Assembly (NCBI GenBank): GCA_947500965.1
Contig: CANMWW010000042.1
Span: 1-9,888, forward strand
Length of the DNA stretch: 9,888 bases
DNA from: Alphaproteobacteria bacterium
GTDB lineage: Bacteria > Pseudomonadota > Alphaproteobacteria > CACIAM-22H2
Reading direction: 5' to 3'
This document shows, piece by piece, positions 1 to 7,927 of this stretch; within the stretch, counting starts at the first letter, position 1, and each line of letters begins with the position of its first letter. Both the position numbers and the translations under genes were made by a program. A model generated the notes under the pieces. That model searched no databases and was not told the DNA's origin. It saw nothing but the letters and a program-made list of their open reading frames with translations.

Positions 1-1
1 C

Positions 2-475
2 CATGTCTTCGTCGAGCGTTCGCGCGGCGCGACCATCTTCCAATTCAGCCTGCCACCGGCCTCGTTGGACGCCGGTGACGCACCCGGGCCGACCGCGCAG
101 GCCTCGCCGCGGCTGAGGATCCTCGTGGTCGACGACGACCCCGACTTGGCCGAGGCGATGTCCGAGGGCCTGGTGATCAGGGGACACGAGGCCGAAGCCT
201 GCGCCTCGGGCTTCGCGGCGCTCGACCTGCTTGCGGCGAAGCCGTGGGACGCGGTCGTGTCGGACATCTCGATGCCTGACATGTCCGGCTACCAGCTGCT
301 CGACGCCGTGCAGGCCCGCTGGCCCGGGTTGCCTGTCGTCCTGATGACGGGCTTCTGGAGGGCGATCACCGAGGGCGAGCGGCGCATCCCGGTGCGCATC
401 CTCCAGAAGCCGGTCGAGATCCCGGACCTGCTCGACGTGCTTGCCTCGCTGTCCGCCGGTCGCTCCTCCGGCTAG
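2..475 (+). CDS. Hybrid sensor histidine kinase, C-terminal part with receiver domain (5' end outside window)
   Basis: The frame is open to the left edge, so only the C-terminus is visible. The first ~20 residues (VFVERSRGATIFQFSLPPA) look like the last strands of a HATPase_c domain, where a Gly-Ala/Thr-Thr-Phe-x-Phe strand closes the fold. A Pro/Ala-rich linker of about 17 residues follows, then a complete receiver domain starting at LRILVVDDDP. The receiver has the acidic triad at the end of strand 1, the phospho-acceptor Asp at bases 263-265 in VVSDISMPDMSG, the switch Thr in LMTGF and the conserved Lys in LQKP. It would therefore receive phosphate from a kinase, probably its own. No DNA-binding domain follows, so signalling passes to another protein. 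The TTG at 65 could start a stand-alone receiver, but continuity with kinase-like sequence makes that unlikely. The input domain and signal cannot be seen. The stop overlaps the stop of the convergent hydroxylase gene in a shared CTAG. Confidence 0.8.
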   Translation, partial: HVFVERSRGATIFQFSLPPASLDAGDAPGPTAQASPRLRILVVDDDPDLAEAMSEGLVIRGHEAEACASGFAALDLLAAKPWDAVVSDISMPDMSGYQLLDAVQARWPGLPVVLMTGFWRAITEGERRIPVRILQKPVEIPDLLDVLASLSAGRSSG

Positions 476-1476
476 CCGTGCCGCGCGCGCATGCGCGCGC
501 GCATCCGCGCCTGCGCCTCGGCCGAGCCGTCGTGGAACGTGCCGAAGAGCTTGTCGAGCGGCGCGAGGCTGCCGCCGTAGTTGCACTCGAAATGCCGGTG
601 GTGGAGGTAGTGGAAGTAGTTTCCGCTGTCGACGCCGAGCCTGCGGCCGATCATCAGCTTCTCGAAGCCGCTATGCCCGAGCGCGGGGCTGAACGCCGCG
701 ACATGGATCTGGAACAGCGCGTTCACGGGGTGCAGCGCCAGCAGCCACTGCACGACCACCGTCGAGAAGTAGAGCACCTGCTCGACCGGGTGCATGGCCA
801 GGCCCGACCACGGCCCGACCTCGACGTTGAGGTGGTGGGTCGAGTGGACGTGCCGGTAGAGCGGCTTCCAGTGCAGCAGCCGGTGCACGAAGTAGAAATG
901 CACGGCGTGGATCACCGGCGCCGCCAGCAGCAGGAAGACGAACCAGGCCCAGAAGGCGAGGGCGCCGGTCTCCGGCCCGACCACGCCGACATGGCCATTG
1001 GCGAAGAGCCACCAGGTGAGCGCCTCCCAGGCCGTGATCGTCGGCACGCCGACGCCCAGCGTGCGCGCCATGTTGTCCCGCACCTGGTCGCGGAAGAGGA
1101 AGCGCGCGCTGCCCCTGGCGAGCGGCTGGGTCGAGAAGCGCCGCTCGTCGCCCTGCAGGCGCAGGACGTTGAAGTAGAGGTGCAGCCCGCCGAACAGCAG
1201 CGAGACCAGCGCCAGGTTGCGCAGCAGGATCGCCGCGATCCATCCCGCCTCGAACTGCCGCATCGTCGCGAGGTCGGGCGTCAGCCACGCCCAGGTGGCA
1301 AGCGTCGTCGCCAGCCAGAGCGCGTTCATCGGCCAGAGATAGCCTGGGAAGCCGAGGAGCCAGCGCGCGATCGCGCGCGGCCGCGGCGGCCAGGCGATGG
1401 TCGGCGGCAGCGCGATCGGCTCGGCCGGACGCCAGTCGCCCCGCGCGTCGCGCGTCGTCGTCCCGCTGCCCTGCAT
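472..1476 (-). CDS. Sterol desaturase / fatty acid hydroxylase family membrane protein
   Basis: This is a 334-residue integral membrane protein of the diiron fatty acid hydroxylase superfamily (PF04116 type). Histidine clusters are visible in family order: H198-x3-H202, H211-x2-H214-H215, and the C-terminal box H289-x2-H292-H293 with H295. These should hold two irons that use O2 to hydroxylate or desaturate a lipid chain on the cytoplasmic face. Hydrophobic segments lie near residues 45-65, 79-105, 171-197 and 234-262. The basic, Arg-rich C-terminus (RMRARMRARHG) is encoded by an alternating purine-pyrimidine tract. The ATG is preceded by GGAGGA at 1481-1486 with four bases of spacing, a strong ribosome binding site. 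The gene stands alone, divergent from the ABC-F gene and convergent with the kinase. The family call is firm from the boxes; the substrate (fatty acid, sterol, hopanoid, carotenoid or ornithine lipid) cannot be told. Confidence 0.9.
   Translation of the reverse strand: MQGSGTTTRDARGDWRPAEPIALPPTIAWPPRPRAIARWLLGFPGYLWPMNALWLATTLATWAWLTPDLATMRQFEAGWIAAILLRNLALVSLLFGGLHLYFNVLRLQGDERRFSTQPLARGSARFLFRDQVRDNMARTLGVGVPTITAWEALTWWLFANGHVGVVGPETGALAFWAWFVFLLLAAPVIHAVHFYFVHRLLHWKPLYRHVHSTHHLNVEVGPWSGLAMHPVEQVLYFSTVVVQWLLALHPVNALFQIHVAAFSPALGHSGFEKLMIGRRLGVDSGNYFHYLHHRHFECNYGGSLAPLDKLFGTFHDGSAEAQARMRARMRARHG
482..504. repeat. Alternating purine-pyrimidine tract with a 20-bp perfect palindrome
   Basis: Bases 482-504 alternate pyrimidine and purine without a break. 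Within them 482-501 reads the same on both strands, centred on the AT at 491-492. The tract lies inside the last codons of the hydroxylase gene and encodes its Arg-rich tail. GC/CG alternation of this length can adopt left-handed Z-DNA under negative supercoiling, and the palindrome could form a cruciform. It sits just inside a convergent gene junction, where supercoils from two polymerases meet. No function is shown by sequence alone. Confidence 0.6.
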
Positions 1477-1621
1477 CGCTTCCTCCGCTCCTGCCCCGGG
1501 GCGGCATCCTAGCGTCCCGCCGCGCCTTTGGAAGGCGGCGCTTCCGCCGCGGCGCGACTTGGGCTAAGCGGCAGCCCCGCGTGGCCGCGACCGGCCAGCC
1601 GCCCCATCCCTCCAGGTCCCC
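1477..1621. promoter_or_regulatory. Divergent intergenic region between the hydroxylase and ABC-F genes
   Basis: These 145 bases must hold the promoters and leaders of two genes transcribed away from each other. A GC-rich inverted repeat is visible: the arms at 1535-1540 (gcggcg) and 1545-1550 (cgccgc) pair perfectly around a CTTC loop. An overlapping alternative pairs 1530-1534 (ggaag) with 1541-1545 (cttcc). No convincing -35/-10 pair could be picked by eye. The hydroxylase ribosome binding site is at its left end; the ABC-F start has only a weak AGG at 1614-1616. Confidence 0.4.
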
Positions 1622-3250
<1,629 letters not shown>

Positions 3251-3257
3251 GGTCGCG

Positions 3258-3275
3258 GCGCCGCGCGTGCGGCGC
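3258..3275. terminator. GC hairpin between convergent genes, probable two-way terminator
   Basis: A perfect 7-bp inverted repeat (3258-3264 with 3269-3275) encloses a four-base loop (GCGT). It lies in the 37-base gap between the stop of the ABC-F gene (3248-3250) and the stop of the 3-hydroxybutyrate dehydrogenase gene (3288-3290). It is symmetrical, so it could act on transcripts from both sides. Neither side has a T-tract, so it is not a classical intrinsic terminator; it may work with Rho or protect 3' ends. Confidence 0.5.
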
Positions 3276-3287
3276 GCGCGCCTCGCG

Positions 3288-4070
<783 letters not shown>

Positions 4071-4096
4071 TGACGTTCTCCTCTTGCCTTGGTTCG

Positions 4097-4110
4097 ACCC
4101 CGGTGGGGGT
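4097..4110 (-). other. Small intercistronic hairpin before the dehydrogenase gene
   Basis: In the 42 bases between the 52-residue gene and the dehydrogenase start, acccc (4097-4101) and ggggt (4106-4110) form a perfect 5-bp stem with a four-base loop. It lies upstream of the dehydrogenase ribosome binding site and leaves that site free. It could stabilise a processed transcript or weakly attenuate distal expression. The function is inferred only from position. Confidence 0.35.
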
Positions 4111-4112
4111 GA

Positions 4113-4271
4113 CTATTGTCTTCCGGCTTTCCCGGCGATGAGGCCGCGCAGGGCGTCGGCGAACGCATCCGGGTTCTCCCGCGCCAGCTTGCGCAGCGGT
4201 TCGGCGAGCTTCTCCCACTCGGGCGGCTGCTGCTCGCGCCAGGGCGAGGGCTTGCGGTCGTCGCCGGTCAT
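4113..4271 (-). CDS. Unrecognised 52-residue protein inside the ketone-body operon
   Basis: This short gene runs ATG 4271 to TAG 4113 and fills the space between acetoacetate decarboxylase (stop 4285) and 3-hydroxybutyrate dehydrogenase (start 4070), with gaps of 13 and 42 bases. The protein starts MTGDDRKPSPWREQQPPEWE, continues as a probable charged amphipathic helix (KLAEPLRKLARENPD, then AFADALRGLIAGKA) and ends GRQ. It has no cysteine, signal peptide or transmembrane segment. Leucines and alanines spaced three to four apart against Lys/Arg/Glu suggest one or two helices able to dock on a partner or a lipid/polymer surface. The Shine-Dalgarno is weak, so translation may be coupled to the preceding gene. 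Evidence for reality: it fits exactly between two operon genes, is in the right strand, uses GC-ending codons, and has a protein-like rather than Arg/Ala-shadow composition. I do not recognise the family; no enzymatic role is suggested. Confidence 0.7.
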   Translation of the reverse strand: MTGDDRKPSPWREQQPPEWEKLAEPLRKLARENPDAFADALRGLIAGKAGRQ

Positions 4272-4284
4272 CGCGGCTGCCGCG

Positions 4285-5028
4285 TCACGCCAGGTAGTCG
4301 TGCAGCACGCTGCCGTAGGGCAGCGTGAGGTCGGCTATGAAGTGACGGCCACCGAGCACGTTGCGGACCGGCAGGTCGGCGACGGGCGCGTTCACGTGCG
4401 GGACGAGGCTGAGCCGCGCCGGCCCGGTCCACGACCCCTTCACGGTGATGTCGGTCAGGGCGTAGCGGACGAGTTGCGCGATCTTCGGCTTGCCGTCGAC
4501 GTCCGGGATGAGCTTCAGGTTGACCTGCGTCTTGGTGAGCGAGGAGATCGTCTTGGCCGGCTCGCGCGACAGGCTTTCGTGCTTGTAGGCCATGGTGCCC
4601 ATGGCGACGGCCTGGCCCGCGTAGGACAGCGTCCCGGTTAGCGTGTCGGACGTGATCTCCAGCTTCGGGTTCCCGTATTTCTTTGGGAAGCCCCAGATCT
4701 CGCGTCCCGCGGCGATCGGCGGCTCGCAGTCGAGGTACATCTGCGAGACGAAGTTGCAGGCCTGTCCCTTGTAGGTGCACGGGATGACGACACCCGATTC
4801 CGTGTAGTCGCCGAAGCCCGAGCTGTCGGGCATCCGGATCCACTCGTAGAAGACGAGCCCTTCCGGGACGGGCTGGAGCGGCTCGGGCACGGCCGCGCGC
4901 ACCGCCCGGGGATCGGACTCGTAGACGACGATGAAGTACTCGCGGTTCACGAACCGATACGGCCCGAACGGATAGCTCGGGCTGGCCGCCGGCATCGAGG
5001 GGAGGCGCAGGACCTCTTCCTTGTTCAT
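4285..5028 (-). CDS. adc: Acetoacetate decarboxylase
   Basis: This 247-residue protein belongs to the acetoacetate decarboxylase family (PF06314), which converts acetoacetate to acetone and CO2 through a Schiff base on lysine. The active-site stretch EIWGFPKKYGNPKL is present. K116 matches the Schiff-base lysine (K115 in the Clostridium acetobutylicum enzyme) and K117 matches the neighbour that lowers its pKa. R29, E62 and E77 fall where the clostridial R29, E61 and E76 lie, so the catalytic set looks complete. The length equals the family's usual ~245. The ATG is preceded by GAGAGAGA (5033-5040) with four bases of spacing, directly after the stop of the patatin gene. The next operon step, 3-hydroxybutyrate dehydrogenase, makes its substrate, which strongly supports true acetoacetate activity. 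Some family members act on other keto acids, so the substrate remains inferred from residues and context. Confidence 0.93.
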   Translation of the reverse strand: MNKEEVLRLPSMPAASPSYPFGPYRFVNREYFIVVYESDPRAVRAAVPEPLQPVPEGLVFYEWIRMPDSSGFGDYTESGVVIPCTYKGQACNFVSQMYLDCEPPIAAGREIWGFPKKYGNPKLEITSDTLTGTLSYAGQAVAMGTMAYKHESLSREPAKTISSLTKTQVNLKLIPDVDGKPKIAQLVRYALTDITVKGSWTGPARLSLVPHVNAPVADLPVRNVLGGRHFIADLTLPYGSVLHDYLA

Positions 5029-5040
5029 GTTGTCTCTCTC

Positions 5041-6081
5041 CTAGAGGAATTTCGCCTCGATGTCGGTCGAGGACATGACGCCGATCTTGTCGGCGTGGTC
5101 GCGCAGGAACGCGTCGGCCTTCGCGCGGCCGACCTCGTGGAGGCTGCGCAGGAACCCGATGTCGGCGTTGAGCTTGGAGGAGACGCCTAGGCGCGAGAGA
5201 TGTTCCTCCGCGTCGACGGTATGGATGTTGATGCGCCGGAGGCGGCCACCATCCGTGAACCCCTTGTCGATCAGCTTCGTGACGAAGTGGATCGCGCGGA
5301 GTTCGCGCATCAGGCTCGAGTTGAAGCTGAGCGTGTTGATGCGATCGAGGATCGCCTGCGCGGTGCGCGGTACCTCGGGGATGGACACCGGGTTGATCTG
5401 GACGATCAGCACGTCCGGCGTATCCGTGTTGTAGAAGAGCGGATACAGCGGCGGGTTGCCCATGTAGCCGCCATCCCAGTAGTGCTGGCCGTCGATCTCG
5501 ACGGCCTGGAACAGGAAGGGCAGGCACGCGGATGCCAGGACCGCGTCGACCCCGACCTCCTCGTCCTGGAACACGCGGTGCCGGCCCGTCGTGACGTTGG
5601 ACGCGCAGACGAAGAGCTTCGCGACCGCGTTGCGCTTCAGGAACTCGAAGTCGACGCAGCCCTGCAGCACGTCGCGCAGCGGATTGATGTTCCCGGGATT
5701 GAGCTGGTACGGCGAGAACAGCCGCCCGATGAAGTCGAGGAACATCCAGCCGGGCGAGAAGTCGAGGTTGCCCGTCCCGATCATCCTGTCCATGAAGGAT
5801 GGCTGCAGCGGGCCCTGCTTCGCGGCCTCGGAGATGCGCGTCCAGAACGTCGTCAGGGCCTCGCGCGCGCCCGCGTTGCCGCCCTTCGCGAGGCCGTATG
5901 CCACGACGGCCGCGTTCATGGCGCCCGCCGACGTGCCGCACAGGCCCGTGATCTCGATGCTTTCCTCCTCGAGGAGGCGGTCGAGGACGCCCCATGCATA
6001 GGCGCCATGCGCGCCACCGCCCTGGAGGGCTATGTTGAGGCGCTTCCTGGGCGCCTTCGAGGCCTTGGGGGCCGCGCTCAC
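5041..6081 (-). CDS. Patatin-like hydrolase with probable DUF3734 C-terminal domain
   Basis: This 346-residue protein is a serine hydrolase with a Ser-Asp dyad. The oxyanion-hole loop GGGAHG is at residues 21-26, the nucleophile elbow GTSAG has S51, and the dyad Asp is D203 in YWDGGYMGNP. Family members cleave acyl esters, usually phospholipids. The region after residue ~210 (VLIVQINPV..., NTLSFNSSLMREL...) matches my memory of DUF3734, which accompanies a subset of bacterial patatins. There is no signal peptide or membrane helix, so it is cytoplasmic or peripheral; the N-terminus is Lys/Arg/Ala-rich. The only sensible start is GTG 6081, whose GTGA overlaps the TGA of the upstream helical-protein gene; no ATG occurs before the catalytic core. 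Lying between a possible granule protein and ketone-body enzymes, it could act on polyhydroxybutyrate, its oligomers or granule lipid. That substrate is inference; phospholipase is the family default. Confidence 0.9.
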   Translation of the reverse strand: MSAAPKASKAPRKRLNIALQGGGAHGAYAWGVLDRLLEEESIEITGLCGTSAGAMNAAVVAYGLAKGGNAGAREALTTFWTRISEAAKQGPLQPSFMDRMIGTGNLDFSPGWMFLDFIGRLFSPYQLNPGNINPLRDVLQGCVDFEFLKRNAVAKLFVCASNVTTGRHRVFQDEEVGVDAVLASACLPFLFQAVEIDGQHYWDGGYMGNPPLYPLFYNTDTPDVLIVQINPVSIPEVPRTAQAILDRINTLSFNSSLMRELRAIHFVTKLIDKGFTDGGRLRRINIHTVDAEEHLSRLGVSSKLNADIGFLRSLHEVGRAKADAFLRDHADKIGVMSSTDIEAKFL

Positions 6082-6464
6082 TTCCGCGGCTCGTGCTTGG
6101 TCGGCGCGAGGCCGGACCGGCCGAGCATGGCGGCGAAGTCGCCATAGGCGCGCCATGCGTGCGAGGCCATGTCCTCGGCCTGGCGGAGCGCGATCTCCAT
6201 GGCCTGGCGCTGCATCTCGAACTGGGCGCCGATCGTGCCGGACACGAGGTCGCGCGCCGCCTGGTTCGGGATCTGCGACACGGCCTGCGCCGTCAGGCGC
6301 TCGACGGCACGCGCATGGTCCTCGAGCATCTTCCCGACGACGTCCTCGAACTGCTTCTGCTGCTCGCCCATGGAAGCGGCGGCGTCGCCGGGCACGAGTC
6401 CACGGTAGCGCATGAGCGCCAGCATGCGCCGATAGGGCAGGCGCGCCCCGTTCTGCTCGTCCAT
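6078..6464 (-). CDS. Small helical protein, tentatively phasin-like (first gene of the operon)
   Basis: From ATG 6464 this encodes 128 residues that are almost wholly helical, rich in Ala, Gln, Glu and Met. Stretches such as EQQKQFEDVVGKMLEDHAR and AQFEMQRQAMEIALRQAEDM have heptad-like spacing, and there is no transmembrane segment. Such amphipathic helical proteins of 100-150 residues include phasins, which coat polyhydroxybutyrate granules. The neighbours (patatin, acetoacetate decarboxylase, 3-hydroxybutyrate dehydrogenase) make a granule role plausible, but I see no diagnostic phasin motif. The start at 6464 was chosen because GGA (7 to 5 bases upstream) and a G-run precede it and the ordered sequence begins there. 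The frame also allows ATG 6494 (138 residues) and TTG 6536 (152 residues), which would add only a Pro/Ala-rich tail. The gene ends in a GTGA overlap with the patatin gene, so the two are probably translationally coupled. Gene call firm; phasin label weak. Confidence 0.72.
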   Translation of the reverse strand: MDEQNGARLPYRRMLALMRYRGLVPGDAAASMGEQQKQFEDVVGKMLEDHARAVERLTAQAVSQIPNQAARDLVSGTIGAQFEMQRQAMEIALRQAEDMASHAWRAYGDFAAMLGRSGLAPTKHEPRK

Positions 6465-6701
6465 AGGATCCAACCCCCGAGGTTGCTGCGGCATCGCGGC
6501 ACGCGAAGGCGCCGGAGCGTCGATGGCGATGGACAAGGCGACACGCGCAAGTCCATTTCTCCCGTGGGACTATCGTCCCGCGCGGGCAGCCTCGCCAAAC
6601 GCGAGGTCGGGCAGATTGTGCCGATACGGTTCGCGGCCCGCCTTCGATCGCCCCGAAATGCAGCCGTCGTCGCTGGCCGGCGCGACCGGTGCCGCGCCTC
6701 T
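6465..6701 (-). promoter_or_regulatory. 237-base leader/promoter region upstream of the ketone-body operon
   Basis: This gap lies between the dioxygenase stop (6702) and the chosen start of the helical-protein gene, both on the minus strand. It contains two compact inverted repeats: gggac/gtccc (6566-6570 with 6575-6579, loop TATC, extendable to 6563-6582 with one G-T pair) and ctcgc/gcgag (6591-6595 with 6601-6605). Further upstream is an imperfect dyad, TCGgGCA-N5-TGCCGA (6607-6624), and TGC-N4-GCA lies at 6484-6493. The hairpins may end dioxygenase transcription. The TGC/GCA dyads recall the TGC-rich sites bound by PhaR-type regulators of polyhydroxybutyrate genes, but the match is short. 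No clear -35/-10 boxes were found by eye. No convincing gene was seen on either strand here. Confidence 0.4.
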
Positions 6702-7766
6702 TCAGGCGCCGCTGGTCGCCGCCGCCTGGCCGATGCCGCCGCGCGGCCGGCCGGCCTCGACCTCGCCCCAGAGGACCTCGTGGCCCGCGGGGAGGGGGCG
6801 GTTGCCGGGCATCGACAGCCAGATCCGCAGCAGCAGCCGGTCGCGCCCGCTCGCGGCGTCGTCCTCGAAGGGCGTGCGGCCATGGTACGTGACATGGCTG
6901 TTGACCAGCTGCAGGTCGCCCGGCTCCAGCACCATCTCGAAGCAGAGCTCCTCGGCCAGCGCGAGCAGCATGTCGATCGCCTCCTGCTGGCGCTTCGTCA
7001 GCCGCGGGACGCCATCGACCAGCTGCGCGGCCTCGATGAAGGTCAGCGAGAAATGCGAGGTGAACCTGCCGTCGCGCAGGCCGAAGACGGGCAGGCGGTA
7101 GACGCTGTCGCGCGTCTCGCCCTCCTCGCCGAAGCGGCTGCGCCAGTAGTCGCCGAAGAGCTCGTCGAGCAGGTCGGGGCGGCGCTCCAGCATCGCGTTG
7201 TGGATCGCGGGCGTCGACACGAGGCGGCTGGTGCCGCCCGCGCGCGCCTGGCGCACGCAGAGCAGGCCGACGACGTCGGTCCGGTCCGTGTGGAATCGCA
7301 GCGCGCCATTGGTCAGCGTGCGCGCGTAGGAGGACAGGAAGGCCTTGCCCGTCCCGCCCACCTCGAGCTGGCCATAGGTGCGCCCGACATGCGCGCCCTC
7401 GTCGCGTATCGCGCGCATCAGCTCGCCACTGCGGTTCTGGAAGCGCGGCGTGCCGAGGCGCGACCCGAGGCCGAAGAGCAGGCGGCGCAGGTCCTCCTCG
7501 CCGAGGCGATCGACCGGCAGCCCGCGCAGCTTGACGATGCCGCTGCCGTGCTCGAGCTCCTCGGCGATGCCGGCCAGCAACCCGTCGAGGGCGGGGATCG
7601 CGAAGTCCTCGCGCGTCACCTCGCGCCAGGGCCTGCCGCGCAGCGCCGCGACGGCCTCCTCGAGCCGGGCGACGGTCGGGCCATCGAGGTCGCGGATCCA
7701 GCGGCGCGAGGCGGCGATGTCGCGCCCGTGCCACGCGTCGGGACCGGAGAGGGGGTTTCGCTGCAT
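6702..7766 (-). CDS. TauD/TfdA-type Fe(II)/2-oxoglutarate-dependent dioxygenase
   Basis: This 354-residue protein carries the facial triad of the TauD/TfdA (PF02668) fold: H159-x-D161 in FHTDRTD and the distal H295 in VTYHGRTPF. R310 or R314 in DRLLLRIWL is the likely 2-oxoglutarate anchor. These enzymes use O2 and 2-oxoglutarate to hydroxylate a small substrate in the cytoplasm, releasing succinate and CO2. The N-terminal ~85 residues contain the usual lead-in GIVKLRGLPVD. It is longer than E. coli TauD (283) and nearer to the ~330-360-residue members used in amino-acid or natural-product hydroxylation, so taurine or 2,4-D activity should not be assumed. The start ATG 7766 has only a weak G-rich site upstream; no better start exists. 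It is divergent from the M81 peptidase gene and lies 237 bases before the ketone-body operon on the same strand, so operon membership is doubtful. Confidence 0.9.
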   Translation of the reverse strand: MQRNPLSGPDAWHGRDIAASRRWIRDLDGPTVARLEEAVAALRGRPWREVTREDFAIPALDGLLAGIAEELEHGSGIVKLRGLPVDRLGEEDLRRLLFGLGSRLGTPRFQNRSGELMRAIRDEGAHVGRTYGQLEVGGTGKAFLSSYARTLTNGALRFHTDRTDVVGLLCVRQARAGGTSRLVSTPAIHNAMLERRPDLLDELFGDYWRSRFGEEGETRDSVYRLPVFGLRDGRFTSHFSLTFIEAAQLVDGVPRLTKRQQEAIDMLLALAEELCFEMVLEPGDLQLVNSHVTYHGRTPFEDDAASGRDRLLLRIWLSMPGNRPLPAGHEVLWGEVEAGRPRGGIGQAAATSGA

Positions 7767-7927
7767 GGCCCGCAGGCTAGCGCATCGGCCCGGTCGGACG
7801 CAGCCCGGCCGCGCGCCTGCCCGTCGCCCCGTCGCCCCGTTTCGCTGCGCGAACCGGCATGGCCGTGCGCTTGGCCGGCGCGCCCGCAGCGGTGCATCCT
7901 CGCTGCCGTCCGGGGAGGGACACGCGC
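7767..7927. promoter_or_regulatory. Divergent intergenic region between dioxygenase and M81 peptidase genes
   Basis: This 161-base region must drive two genes in opposite directions. It contains two and a half copies of an 8-bp unit (ccgtcgcc at 7821-7828 and 7829-7836, then ccgt to 7840). Immediately next is an inverted repeat TTCGC-TGC-GCGAA (7841-7853). This mid-gap position is where an operator would be expected, but I cannot name the regulator. The right end holds a strong ribosome binding site for the M81 gene (ggggaggga, 7912-7920). No clear promoter boxes are visible by eye. Confidence 0.4.
7912..7920 (+). promoter_or_regulatory. Ribosome binding site deciding the M81 gene start
   Basis: A purine run (ggggaggga) lies seven bases before ATG 7928. 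The frame is open to an upstream ATG at 7859, but that start has no such site. It would also add 23 Arg/Ala/Pro-rich residues not expected before the family's conserved N-terminus. The downstream ATG is therefore chosen. Confidence 0.8.

Noticed and set aside
65..475. Stand-alone response regulator starting at TTG 65
   Set aside because: The frame is open to the left edge and the upstream residues look like the end of a kinase ATPase domain, so a hybrid kinase is more likely.
1363..1378. 16-bp palindrome gcgcgcgatcgcgcgc in the hydroxylase gene
   Set aside because: It is perfect, but short CG-rich palindromes are expected in coding DNA of this composition, and nothing in its position suggests a site.
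4091..4101. GGTTCGACCCC resembling a tRNA T-loop
   Set aside because: The flanks do not form a T-stem or an acceptor stem, and no other tRNA arm is present. The stretch lies between two operon genes and forms a different small hairpin.
6082..7734. Extension of the patatin frame upstream to 7734 as one 897-residue fusion
   Set aside because: The added part is an out-of-frame shadow of the helical-protein and dioxygenase genes. The GTG at 6081, overlapping the upstream TGA, is the natural start.
7859..7927. Upstream ATG start for the M81 peptidase
   Set aside because: It lacks a ribosome binding site and adds Arg/Pro/Ala-rich residues before the conserved family N-terminus. ATG 7928 has a strong site.
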